Positions 27,885 through 35,572 of a DNA stretch of 64,000 nucleotides are shown piece by piece (the first letter of the stretch is position 1; each line of letters opens with the position of its first letter). This DNA comes from Devosia sp. (GTDB lineage: Bacteria; Pseudomonadota; Alphaproteobacteria; Rhizobiales; Devosiaceae): positions 124,001 through 188,000 of the forward strand of contig NZ_JAQGJV010000074.1 of NCBI RefSeq assembly GCF_028290435.1, in the 5' to 3' direction. The translations under genes were made by a program, and so were the position numbers. Under the pieces are notes generated by a model. It was given only the letters and a program-made list of their open reading frames with translations, ran no database searches and was not told where the DNA came from.

Positions 27885-28642
27885 GGCGTCGCTCCGCTCG
27901 CACGCGGTGAATACACCAGCGGTTGCCGCCCCGGCCGTTCGATGAGGCGCGTCTCTGCCGAGCCAATGATGACGCATGTCGCCATGTCGGCGCGCGTCGC
28001 GTCGGCGTCGGCCAGCGTGGTCACCGCAATCGCTTCGTCCGGCCGCCCGGCCGCCCGCCCGAAAATCACCGGCGTGGTCCACGGCAACACTTCGCGCAGA
28101 ATGGCGAAGGCCGAGCCAAGCTGCCACGGCCGCGCCCGGCTGATCGGATTATAGAGCGCGATCACCAGCCCCGCCGTTGCCACGGCCCGCAAGCGCTGCT
28201 CGATCACCGCCCACGGCTTGAGATTGTCCGACAGCGAAATCGCACAGAAATCATGCCCCAGCGGCGCCCCCGCCCGCGCCGCTACCGCCAGCATCGCGGT
28301 CACGCCGGGCACCACTTCGAGGTCGATTTCGCGCCAGGATTCCACATCCTCCTCGATCGCCTCGCACACGGCCGCCGCCATGGCGAAAACCCCCGGATCG
28401 CCCCCCGAAACGACGCAGACATGCGCCCCGCCCGCCGCCGCATGCAGCGCCGCCTTGGCGCGGCTCAGCTCCTCGCGATTGTCCGAAGCGACGCGCCTCT
28501 GATCGGGCCGCAGCGCCAACCGGTCGAGATACGGCCCATAACCAAAAAACACTTCCGCCGCCGCCACAGCTGCGCTGGCCTGCGGCGTGATCTGTTCAGG
28601 ACTGCCCGGCCCAAGCCCAACAATAACCAACTTCCCACTCAT
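27881..28642 (-). CDS. cobJ: Precorrin-3B C17-methyltransferase
   Basis: The 253-residue enzyme has KLVIVGLGPGSPEQITPQA at the start and the CobJ/CbiH motifs YLDRLALRPDQ, VCVVSGGDPGVFAMA and GLVIALYNPISRARPWQL. It methylates C17 of precorrin-3B and drives ring contraction to precorrin-4. Its ATG overlaps the cobI stop and its TGA overlaps the cobL GTG. Length is normal for the bacterial single-domain form. Confidence 0.95.
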   Translation of the reverse strand: MSGKLVIVGLGPGSPEQITPQASAAVAAAEVFFGYGPYLDRLALRPDQRRVASDNREELSRAKAALHAAAGGAHVCVVSGGDPGVFAMAAAVCEAIEEDVESWREIDLEVVPGVTAMLAVAARAGAPLGHDFCAISLSDNLKPWAVIEQRLRAVATAGLVIALYNPISRARPWQLGSAFAILREVLPWTTPVIFGRAAGRPDEAIAVTTLADADATRADMATCVIIGSAETRLIERPGRQPLVYSPRASGATP

Positions 28643-29361
28643 GGCCGCGCCGCCCAGCCAGGCACCAAGATCAGGGCAAAGTAGGGTGCCTCATCATCCG
28701 GCTTGTCAGCGAGCCGCATCGAATACCCACTCGCCATCGTGCCGCGCTCGACATAGATCGCGCTATCCAGCTTGCCGGCCTCCGCGATAGCACGGCGTAT
28801 CTTCGGCAAGTTCCGCCCAACCTTCATGATCACCGCCCCGCCGGTATCACCCAGCCGTCGCGTCAGTTCGGCCTGGCCCAAAGTACCGGGAAGCACGCTC
28901 AAAATATCGTCGCCCTGCACCAGCGGCATCCCGGCCTGCGACCAGCAGCCCGACATGGCGGTAATGCCCGGAATAACCTCGGTCTCGAACCGCGTCGCCA
29001 GCCGCACATGAAGATGCATATACGAGCCATAAAACAGCGGATCGCCCTCGCTCAACACTGCCACCGTGCGGCCGGCGCTGAGATGCCCCGCGACCCGCTC
29101 CGCCGCCTCGGCATAAAACCCATCGATGGCCGAGGTGTAATCTGCATGCTCCCGCGCCACTTCCGTGGTCACCGGATAGTGCAGGGGCTCCTCGATCTGC
29201 CTCTTGAGCAAATCGGCAACGATGGCCCGCGCATTGCTGGCATTGCCGCGCTTGGCGAAATACGCCACCACATCGGCGCGCTCGATGGCCCGCACCGCCT
29301 TGAGCGTCAGCAATTCCGGATCGCCCGGCCCAGTCCCGACCCCGATCAAACGCCCGCTCAC
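28639..29361 (-). CDS. cobI: Precorrin-2 C20-methyltransferase
   Basis: The 240-residue protein starts at GTG with SGRLIGVGTGPGDPELLTLK and includes VAVLSEGDPLFYGSYMHL, a CobI/CbiL hallmark, and VIPGITAMSGCWSQAGMPL. It converts precorrin-2 to precorrin-3A with SAM. GTGA overlap with the cobH stop shows coupling. The sequence KAVRAIERADVVAYFAKRG matches the conserved second motif of the family. Confidence 0.95.
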   Translation of the reverse strand: MSGRLIGVGTGPGDPELLTLKAVRAIERADVVAYFAKRGNASNARAIVADLLKRQIEEPLHYPVTTEVAREHADYTSAIDGFYAEAAERVAGHLSAGRTVAVLSEGDPLFYGSYMHLHVRLATRFETEVIPGITAMSGCWSQAGMPLVQGDDILSVLPGTLGQAELTRRLGDTGGAVIMKVGRNLPKIRRAIAEAGKLDSAIYVERGTMASGYSMRLADKPDDEAPYFALILVPGWAARP

Positions 29362-29990
29362 AGCCCCGGCCTCGCCAGCGCATTCAGCGCCGCCGCGGTA
29401 ATCGCGCTGCCCCCCAGCCGTCCGCGCACGATAGCGAACGGCACGCCGTATGAATTGTCCGCCAGCGCATCCTTGGATTCCGCTGCGCCCACAAATCCCA
29501 CCGGCATCCCCAGAATGGCCGCCGGCTTTGGTGCGCCATCGCGCAGCAACTCAAGCAGGTGAAACAGCGCTGTCGGCGCATTGCCGATGGCCACCACTGA
29601 ACCCTCCATGCGCTCCACCCACAGCCGCAACGCCGCCGCCGAACGCGTATTGCCGATTTCTGCAGCGATACCCGGAGTACGCGGATCGCGCAGCGTGCAG
29701 ATGACCTCATTATTCGCCGGCAACCGCGCCGCCGTCACGCCTCGCGCCACCATTTCCGCATCGCACAGGATCGGCGCGCCGCTCTGGAGTGCTGCCCGCG
29801 CCGCTGCCACAAATCCGGCCCCGAACACGAACTGCCGCGCCGCCTCCACCAATCCAGCGGCGTGCACCATGCGGACGGCGACGTCGGTCTCCTCCGGCGA
29901 AAAGCCCGAAAAATCGGCCTCCGCCCGGATGATGGCGAACGACGCTCGATAGATCGCGTCACCATCCTTGATGTAGTCGTAGTCTGTCAT
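29358..29990 (-). CDS. cobH: Precorrin-8X methylmutase
   Basis: The 210-residue enzyme reads TDYDYIKDGDAIYRASFAII and contains RMVHAAGLVEAARQFVF, in which the His of VRMVHA is the catalytic proton-transfer residue of CobH/CbiC, and IGNAPTALFHLLELL, the ligand loop. It moves the C11 methyl to C12 of precorrin-8X, making hydrogenobyrinate. The ATG at 29990 overlaps the cobG stop (ATGA), which decides the start against a longer Arg-rich frame. Confidence 0.95.
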   Translation of the reverse strand: MTDYDYIKDGDAIYRASFAIIRAEADFSGFSPEETDVAVRMVHAAGLVEAARQFVFGAGFVAAARAALQSGAPILCDAEMVARGVTAARLPANNEVICTLRDPRTPGIAAEIGNTRSAAALRLWVERMEGSVVAIGNAPTALFHLLELLRDGAPKPAAILGMPVGFVGAAESKDALADNSYGVPFAIVRGRLGGSAITAAALNALARPGL

Positions 29991-31339
29991 TGCCGTCCTT
30001 GCTGAACCGTCGCGGCGATCGAGGCCGCGCCGAGCCGCTTGAAGCACGAAGCGACGGATTCTCCCAGCTTTCGTTCGTCGCGCCACAGCGTCGCGAGCCG
30101 CTCCATGGCCAGCGGCACGGCGTCGCTCGCCATGCGCAATGCCGGCGCTCCTTTCGCACTGCCATCCACGACGAGGTCTACCCCGTCCTCATTGCCCACC
30201 AGCGTCAGCAGCGCCGGACCCGGATGCGCGCAGCCCTTGGCACACCCCGACACATGCAGCGCAAACGAGCCATCGAAAAATTCGGGTTCCGCCCGCGTCA
30301 GCGTTTCCGCCACGCGCCGCGCCGCGATCGTGCCTGACGCACAGCCCTCGCTGCCAATGCAAGCGCTCACCGCACCGCGCGGATCGGCCGAGGTAGTGAT
30401 GAAGCCCAGCGTCCCCGCCGCCTGCGCAAAGCGCGCCGCATCAGCCTCCGTTGCACAAATGGCAATCAACTGATGCTGCGGCGCCAGATGAAACTCCGCT
30501 ATGCCGACCGCCTGCGCTGCATTCGCCAATGCGCTCAACGTCGCCGCATTTGCCGCGCCAAACGCCAGGCCCACAGCCGCGCCAGCGCGCCCATCGGCCA
30601 GCGCGATCCGATCCTGGGTCAGCCGGGCAGGGGGATGTTGCGGCGCCCCTGCAACGAGGATCGGCGCGAGGGCTTGGTACAAGGCCCTCCCATCCAGATC
30701 GCGCCCTCGCCCAAGCGGCCCGAGCCCGGCGATCAAACTGAGTGCCGCCCAAACCGCCCCCGCCGCATCTTCCGCCCGAAGCAGGCCAGTTCCTTGTCCC
30801 CCCACCTCAAGCGCCCACATCGGCGCGTCCGCAGAACCCACCGCCGTCAGCCGTATGTCAGCCGCCAGTTCATCGCGCCCGATGCACCCGCCGCCATCGA
30901 CCACGACTGTAACCTTGGGCCCAAGCGCTGCCTCCAGCGCGCCATCGGCAACCGCAAGCCGGATCGCCTCCGCCAGCGGCCGTGGATCGGCAATTTCATG
31001 TCCATCAAGCCCCGCGAGTGGCGATGTCTCGATCACCAACCCGCTTTCAATGGCGACGACAGCCTCGATACCCTGCGCAAACTCCGCCACAACGTCGGCC
31101 CGCAGCCCTCGCACCTGCAGATTGCCCCGCGCAGTAACCTCAATCTGCCCATTGCCAAACCGCTCAGCCAAGTCCGCCACGGCCCGCAACTGGTGCGGCG
31201 AGATCACGCCCCCCACCGGCCGCAACCGCGCCAATAGCCCGTCGTCAGTCTGCATCGGCTCGCGCAACGTTGGACAGGCGCCGCGGCGCTGGTCGCGGGC
31301 AGGGCTTGACGCTGATGGTGCAAGGTTAAGCTGGGTCAA
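29987..31339 (-). CDS. cobG: Precorrin-3B synthase, O2-dependent
   Basis: The 450-residue protein is a sulfite/nitrite-reductase-like enzyme that uses O2, a 4Fe-4S cluster and a mononuclear iron to hydroxylate precorrin-3A and form the gamma-lactone. The Fe-S ligands are visible as CIGSEGCASG and SGCAKGCAHPG near residues 330-380. An N-terminal ferredoxin-like segment carries ACPTLREPMQTDDGLLARL. The start is uncertain; TTG at 31339 keeps the conserved N-terminus but has only a weak ribosome site. Its presence marks the aerobic pathway. It is followed by cobH with a 4-base overlap, and is separated from cobF by a 115-bp repeat. Confidence 0.93.
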   Translation of the reverse strand: MTQLNLAPSASSPARDQRRGACPTLREPMQTDDGLLARLRPVGGVISPHQLRAVADLAERFGNGQIEVTARGNLQVRGLRADVVAEFAQGIEAVVAIESGLVIETSPLAGLDGHEIADPRPLAEAIRLAVADGALEAALGPKVTVVVDGGGCIGRDELAADIRLTAVGSADAPMWALEVGGQGTGLLRAEDAAGAVWAALSLIAGLGPLGRGRDLDGRALYQALAPILVAGAPQHPPARLTQDRIALADGRAGAAVGLAFGAANAATLSALANAAQAVGIAEFHLAPQHQLIAICATEADAARFAQAAGTLGFITTSADPRGAVSACIGSEGCASGTIAARRVAETLTRAEPEFFDGSFALHVSGCAKGCAHPGPALLTLVGNEDGVDLVVDGSAKGAPALRMASDAVPLAMERLATLWRDERKLGESVASCFKRLGAASIAATVQQGRQ

Positions 31340-31425
31340 AAGACAGTTCCGGCAGATCGGGGTTTGATCTTTATACGATCACCGTTCGGGGACAAAGTGC
31401 GCGATGCAGAGATAGGGGCTAACCA

Positions 31426-31540
31426 CACCCCCTCCCATCCTCCCCCATCAAGGGGGAGGTGCCGTCTTGTGGGTTGAACGCTATCGAGTCTCAAGAGTGG
31501 AGAGAAACCTCCCCCTTGATGGGGGAGGTAGGAGGGGGTG
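31426..31540. repeat. 115-bp palindromic repeat element, copy 1
   Basis: The element starts CACCCCCTCC and ends GGAGGGGGTG (perfect 10-bp terminal inverted repeats). Inside each end lies a self-complementary block (CCTCCCCCATCAAGGGGGAG on the left, its counterpart on the right), so the whole can form two hairpins or one long cruciform. Copies of exactly the same length occur at 39188-39302 and 47279-47393. It sits in the gap between cobF and cobG and encodes nothing. Confidence 0.85.
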
Positions 31541-31566
31541 ATGCCCCGATCCAACGATTGGCCGCG

Positions 31567-32316
31567 CTACTCCCGCGCCCGCAGCAGATACGTATCCATG
31601 ATCCAGCCATGCCGCTCACGCGCCAACCGGCGCGTCTCAATGATACGCTCAGCCACATCGCGCAGCCGCCCGCTGATCAGCAGTTCATCGGCCGTTCCCA
31701 AATACGCACCCCAGAAGATATCCAGTTCCGCATCCACACCAGCAAACGCCGCCTGCCCGTCGAGCATCACCAGCGTATCCCCATGCCGGTCGCCCTGCGC
31801 CAGCCGCCGCCCGGTGGTGATATGCACCGGCTCGCCAATCCGGTTCAGCGCAATACCATGGGCGGCCGTCAGTGCCTGGATGCTGCTGATCCCCGGAATA
31901 ATCTCGAGCCCATAAGCATCCGGCGCATCGGCTCGCAGCCGGTCGAAAATCCGGATCGTGCTGTCATAAAGTCCCGGATCGCCCCACACCAGAAACGCCG
32001 CAACACCGCCGTCGCCGACATGCTGATCCAGCAAGTCTCCAAACTGCCGTGCCAACTCGCCGTGCCAGTCTGCCACTCGCTCGGCATAATCGGGCGTGCC
32101 CGCATCGCGCACCGGCGGCGCAAACTCTACCGATCGGCTCGCCGGATTGGTCACATACCGCCGCACGATATCGCGGCGCAACTGCGCCAGCTCGCCCTTG
32201 CTCTCGCCCTTGTCGGGGATAAGCAACACATCGGCGCGGTTGAGCGCGTTGATGGCCTGAATGGTCACATGCTCCGGATTGCCGGTGCCGACGCCCACGA
32301 GCAGAATGGTTTTCAC
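31567..32316 (-). CDS. cobF: Precorrin-6A synthase (deacetylating)
   Basis: The 249-residue tetrapyrrole methylase starts KTILLVGVGTGNPEHVTIQA after GTG and contains IPDKGESKGELAQLRRDIV, AAFLVWGDPGLYDSTIRIF and LEIIPGISSIQALTAAHGI, all typical of CobF. It methylates C1 and removes the extruded acetyl from precorrin-5 to give precorrin-6A; CobF is found only in the aerobic route. GTGA overlap with the stop of the upstream ArsR-type regulator means the pair is co-transcribed. A 115-bp repeat lies between it and cobG, so the rest of the cob genes may use a separate promoter. Confidence 0.93.
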   Translation of the reverse strand: MKTILLVGVGTGNPEHVTIQAINALNRADVLLIPDKGESKGELAQLRRDIVRRYVTNPASRSVEFAPPVRDAGTPDYAERVADWHGELARQFGDLLDQHVGDGGVAAFLVWGDPGLYDSTIRIFDRLRADAPDAYGLEIIPGISSIQALTAAHGIALNRIGEPVHITTGRRLAQGDRHGDTLVMLDGQAAFAGVDAELDIFWGAYLGTADELLISGRLRDVAERIIETRRLARERHGWIMDTYLLRARE

Positions 32317-32669
32317 GCCTTGCTCTCGGGCTCTTCGTCTGCGGTAGCGGCGAGGAAATCGCCCAGCCGGTCCAGCCGCTTGACCCAATTGGTGCGGCGT
32401 TCGTTGATCCATTGTTCGGCCTGGCTCAGCGCCTCCGCCTCAATGCGCACCGTGCGCACCCGCCCCACCTTTTCGGAGCTGACCAGCCCGCTGGCCTCCA
32501 GCATCTGCAAATGCTGCACCACGGCCGGCAGGCTCATCGCGAACGGCTTGGCCAATTCGCTGACCGACACCGGGCCACGGCTCAACCGCTCGACCATGCC
32601 CCGTCGCGTCGGATCGGCAAGAGCCTGGAACATGAGATCAAGATTCGGGTGCGACTGTTGGTTAAGCAT
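32313..32669 (-). CDS. ArsR-family winged-helix regulator
   Basis: The 118-residue protein has FQALADPTRRGMVERL at the N-terminus, a helix-turn-helix (VSELAKPFAMSLPAVVQHLQ) and a wing (LEASGLVSSEKVGRVRTVRI), followed by an acidic/aromatic tail (EQWINERRTNWVKRLDRL). The metal-binding ELCVCDL box of SmtB/ArsR sensors is absent, so it belongs to the non-metal subgroup normally linked to SRPBCC-domain genes. Here it overlaps cobF instead. The ATG at 32669 sits inside a palindrome and just after a good promoter, giving a possible leaderless mRNA. TTG at 32684 is the alternative start. Confidence 0.88.
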   Translation of the reverse strand: MLNQQSHPNLDLMFQALADPTRRGMVERLSRGPVSVSELAKPFAMSLPAVVQHLQMLEASGLVSSEKVGRVRTVRIEAEALSQAEQWINERRTNWVKRLDRLGDFLAATADEEPESKA

Positions 32670-32703
32670 AGCCTTAACTAACAATTCCGCCCCATTATGT
32701 CAA
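32661..32703 (-). promoter_or_regulatory. Promoter and palindromic operator of the arsR-cobF unit
   Basis: On the minus strand TTGACA (32698-32703) is followed after 17 bases by TAGTTA (32675-32680). A perfect inverted repeat, GTTAAG-N6-CTTAAC (32661-32678), covers the -10 element and the start codon. Transcription would begin at about the A of ATG, so the mRNA may be leaderless and the regulator probably represses itself and cobF. The geometry TTAAG-N6-CTTAA recurs at 56754-56812. Confidence 0.6.
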
Positions 32704-33716
32704 TGCGAATGCGCGTGAACCGGCTGTGTCGCCTGGGGCAGGGGACATGTGCCAACCGAACCGCGCCAGTCGATTTCCACTGTCGCGTGGCCGATGGCAT
32801 AGCGCTCGGCCAACACCGCCTTGACCCGCTCGGTCGTGGCCGCCGCGTCGGCACCGTCGGCGAGCGACAGTTCCAGCGTCGCCGCCGGTTTGCCCGAGGT
32901 GATCGACCAGATATGCATGTGAGAAATGGCCTTGACGCCCTCCACCGATGACAGCGCACCCCGCACCTCATCGATCACCACATTGCCCGGCACCCCCTCC
33001 ATAAGGATATTGAGCGAACTCTTGAGCAGCGACCAGCCGCTGCGCAAAATCAGCGCCGAGAGCAGCACCGACAGGATCGGATCGATCGGCGTCCAGCCGG
33101 TAAACCAGATCACGATCGCTGCGCCAATGGCCGCGACCGAGCCCAGCATATCGCCGACCACATGCAGCATGGCGCCCTTGATATTGATGTGCTCCTTGTC
33201 GCCCCGCGTCAGGATGAAAAACACCAATCCGTTGACGATGAGCCCCGCAACCGCGACCGCCAGCATGGGCCCGGCCAGGATATGACCCTCGCCCGACAGC
33301 AGCCGCATCGCCGCCTCGTAGACGATCCACACCGTTAGCCCCAGCAGCGCCAGCGCGTTGACAAACCCCGCCACCACCTCGAACCGCAGATACCCGAAGG
33401 TGCGTTTGCCGTCCGAAGCCCGCCGCCCCAGCCGAAACCCGGTCCAGGCCAGCGCAAGCGCTGCAGCATCGGTCAGCATGTGCCCGGCATCGGCAATCAG
33501 CGCCAGCGAGCCCGACATGGCGCCGCCGATGATTTCGACCACCATGAACCCTGCCGTCAGCACCAGCCCGGCCAGCACCACTTTTTCGTTGGTGCTGCTG
33601 ACGGCAGGCGCGTGGCTATGCCCTTCATGGCCATGATCGTGGCCAGCGTGATCATCCCCGGCATGGTCGTGCCCAGAATGGTCATGCTCGTGGGCGCTAT
33701 GGTCGTGAGCGGTCAT
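32700..33716 (-). CDS. Cation diffusion facilitator (CDF) metal exporter, CzcD/DmeF-like
   Basis: The 338-residue inner-membrane protein starts with a histidine-rich tail (about 14 His in the first 35 residues) and ends HAHSH. Six spans follow the CDF pattern, with the metal-site motifs ALIADAGHMLTDA in span 2 (D and H ligands) and MLHVVGDMLGSVA in span 5, and a cytosolic domain with VEGVKAISHMHIWS. CDFs exchange Zn2+, Co2+, Cd2+ or Ni2+ for protons. The ATG at 33716 was chosen because an operator and promoter cover the region of the alternative ATG at 33758. Location beside cob genes hints at cobalt, but zinc is equally possible. Confidence 0.92.
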   Translation of the reverse strand: MTAHDHSAHEHDHSGHDHAGDDHAGHDHGHEGHSHAPAVSSTNEKVVLAGLVLTAGFMVVEIIGGAMSGSLALIADAGHMLTDAAALALAWTGFRLGRRASDGKRTFGYLRFEVVAGFVNALALLGLTVWIVYEAAMRLLSGEGHILAGPMLAVAVAGLIVNGLVFFILTRGDKEHINIKGAMLHVVGDMLGSVAAIGAAIVIWFTGWTPIDPILSVLLSALILRSGWSLLKSSLNILMEGVPGNVVIDEVRGALSSVEGVKAISHMHIWSITSGKPAATLELSLADGADAAATTERVKAVLAERYAIGHATVEIDWRGSVGTCPLPQATQPVHAHSH

Positions 33717-33739
33717 GGTCGATCCGTGTTGCTTCGTGA

Positions 33740-33771
33740 CATATGAATACACGTTCATATGATTTGTTCAA
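33740..33771 (-). promoter_or_regulatory. SmtB/ArsR-type operator and promoter of the CDF gene
   Basis: The perfect inverted repeat CATATGAA-N6-TTCATATG (33740-33761) matches the ATATGAA...TTCATAT half-sites known for SmtB/CzrA-type zinc and cobalt repressors. On the minus strand a TTGAAC (33766-33771) lies 16-17 bases upstream of TATTCA, so the operator covers the -10 element. No SmtB-type gene with metal ligands is adjacent, so the repressor is encoded elsewhere. Confidence 0.55.
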
Positions 33772-33876
33772 CCCACGCACTGTTCTGCCGCGAAAAACTC
33801 TGATGCGCCTGCGGGCTTGACCTTCCCATGGGTCAACACCGCACAACCGCCGCACCATCCTAAAAGGAGAACGCCC

Positions 33877-34233
33877 ATGAAACCCTTGCTGCTCGCATCC
33901 GCTCTCATCCTGGCCCTCGTTCTGCCCGTCGCCGCGCAGGAAATGAAAATGGATCACGGCGCCATGGCCACCGACAGCGCCGCGACCAAGGCCTACAAGG
34001 CCGCCAACATGGACATGCATTCCGCCATGGAGATCGACTATTCCGGCGACGCCGATATCGATTTCGTCCGCGGCATGATTCCCCACCACCAGGGCGCCAT
34101 CGCCATGGCCAAGGTCGTGCTGGAGCACGGCACCGATCCCGAGATCAAGAAACTGGCGCAAGAGATCATCACCGCCCAGGAAAGTGAAATCGCCTGGATG
34201 CAGGACTGGCTGACCAAGCACCCGGCGCCTTAA
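33877..34233 (+). CDS. DUF305-domain exported protein
   Basis: The 118-residue protein has a signal peptide (KPLLLASALILALVLPVAAQ) and a ferritin-like four-helix DUF305 domain with FVRGMIPHHQGAIAMAKVVL and AQEIITAQESEIAWMQDWL. The mature N-terminus is rich in Met and His (EMKMDHGAMAT, NMDMHSAMEID), as in periplasmic copper-binding proteins; DUF305 genes often lie in metal-resistance loci, but the function is not established. The ribosome site AAAAGGAGA at 33862-33870 supports the ATG at 33877. It is divergent from the metal exporter. Confidence 0.85.
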   Translation: MKPLLLASALILALVLPVAAQEMKMDHGAMATDSAATKAYKAANMDMHSAMEIDYSGDADIDFVRGMIPHHQGAIAMAKVVLEHGTDPEIKKLAQEIITAQESEIAWMQDWLTKHPAP

Positions 34234-34268
34234 GCCGGACATTCCCACGGCCACGCTCCCCCACCCAC

Positions 34269-34300
34269 GCCGTCATTCCCGCGGACGCGGGAATGACGGC
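34269..34300. terminator. Perfect 15-bp palindrome, probable bidirectional terminator
   Basis: GCCGTCATTCCCGCG and CGCGGGAATGACGGC flank a GA, between the convergent DUF305 and LacI genes. There is no T-tract, so termination is inferred from position and stability. A degenerate relative lies at 25831-25860. Confidence 0.6.
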
Positions 34301-34321
34301 GCAATGGAGCAGCACAGAATA

Positions 34322-35350
34322 TTACCGCTCATACCCCGGCCGGCTCACTGAATTCCGCACGATCAGTTCCGCCCGCAGCAACACTTCCGGCTCCTTCGGC
34401 GGCTTGCCTTCCAGCAGCGCCAACAGCAGGTCCATCGCCTTCTCGCCGATTTTCAGCCGCGGCTGCTTCATCGTCGTCAACGCCGGGGTCACGAAGCTGG
34501 CGAAGGAAATATCGTCGAACCCCATGATCGAAAAATCACGCGGCAGGTCATACTTGCGCGTGTTCAGCGAGATGATCACCCCAAGCGCCGTTGCGTCGTT
34601 GACACAGAGGAACGCGCTCGGCAGCACATCGCGCACGAACATATGCTCGGCAGCCGCGCGCCCGCTCTCCGTCGTGCCGTCCCCATCCAGGATCATGCGT
34701 GGATCGACCTCGATCCGGGCCGCCTGCAACGCCGCGCGATAACCCTGTTCGCGCAGCATGTTGACCGCCTTGCTGGTCGAGTGGCCGATAAAGGCGATGC
34801 GGCGGTGGCCCTGCGAAATCAGGTGCTCCGCGGCCACCCGCGAACCCTCGAAGTTGTCCACCCCAACGAACGGCACGTCCGCATTGGCCACCGGCTCGTT
34901 GACCGCCACCATCGCCGGCAGCCGCGCTTCGCCACCCTCCTGGCCGAAGCCATAGGGTAGGTGCCCGGTGAACAGGATCAACCCGTCGGCCTGGTTGGAA
35001 CTGATGAAGCGCAGATAGTCGGTCTCGCGGGTCGGATCGTTCTGCGTATTGCCGATCAGCACCCCATAGCCGCGCTTGCTGGCCTCGGTTTCGAGCCCGA
35101 CGAGGATATTGGAAAAATTTGGGTCGCCCACGTCGGGCGCGAGAATCAGGATCATGTTGCTGCGGCGCATCCGCAGCGAGCGCGCCATCGCGTTGGTGGT
35201 GTAGCCAGTCTTGGCGACCGCCTCCGTCACCTTGCGGCGCGTGGCGTCGGCCACCTTGGTCGGCTCGTTGATAGCCCGGCTGACCGTGGCGATCGACACG
35301 CCGGCCAGCGCCGCGACATCCTCGATGGTGGCCAGTTTCTGGTGCTGCAC
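34322..35350 (-). CDS. LacI-family repressor of the adjacent sugar ABC operon
   Basis: The 342-residue regulator has the LacI DNA-binding head TIEDVAALAGVSIATVSRAI in the first 30 residues, the hinge helix NAMARSLRMRRS, and a periplasmic-binding-protein-like core (MILILAPDVGDPNFSNILVG, LPYGFGQEGG, LAHGHRRIAFIGH-like GHRRIAFIG). The GTG start has a GGTGGAG ribosome site; a longer frame would begin inside the operator. It is divergent from the ribose-type ABC genes, with two operator-like palindromes in between, so repression relieved by the imported sugar is likely. Confidence 0.92.
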   Translation of the reverse strand: MQHQKLATIEDVAALAGVSIATVSRAINEPTKVADATRRKVTEAVAKTGYTTNAMARSLRMRRSNMILILAPDVGDPNFSNILVGLETEASKRGYGVLIGNTQNDPTRETDYLRFISSNQADGLILFTGHLPYGFGQEGGEARLPAMVAVNEPVANADVPFVGVDNFEGSRVAAEHLISQGHRRIAFIGHSTSKAVNMLREQGYRAALQAARIEVDPRMILDGDGTTESGRAAAEHMFVRDVLPSAFLCVNDATALGVIISLNTRKYDLPRDFSIMGFDDISFASFVTPALTTMKQPRLKIGEKAMDLLLALLEGKPPKEPEVLLRAELIVRNSVSRPGYER

Positions 35351-35472
35351 GCTGCGCTCCACCCCGCGCGGTCTCGTGTCGGGGTTGGGGCACCCATCGC
35401 GGCGCGAGCCTCTTAGCAGGCCCTTTGAACCGCGCGACATCAATTGTGCGAGGCTTATACAGATTTGCATCT

Positions 35473-35509
35473 ATGTAAACCTTTACATGATTCATGAAAA
35501 CCTTTACAT
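35473..35509. promoter_or_regulatory. Two in-phase LacI-type operators
   Basis: ATGTAAACCTTTACAT (35473-35488) is a 7-2-7 palindrome; ATGAAAACCTTTACAT (35494-35509) differs at one position. Starts are 21 bases apart, two helical turns, so both would face the same side of DNA. They lie between the divergent lacI-type gene and the ATPase gene, where either promoter would be blocked. Confidence 0.7.
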
Positions 35510-35572
35510 CGGTGATCACGGGACGAATGAGCAGGCGCCAAGCCAGCCGCGTCAGGGGAGGGGTTCAGGTCA

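Noticed and set aside
31340..31566. Possible cobalamin riboswitch upstream of cobG
   Set aside because: I looked for a B12-box-like GCCACTG with surrounding structure before cobG and before cobF and found none; the gap is mostly the 115-bp repeat.
33717..33758. Upstream ATG at 33758 as the start of the CDF gene
   Set aside because: It lies inside the SmtB-type operator and near the -10 element; the downstream ATG begins the His-rich tail normal for the family.
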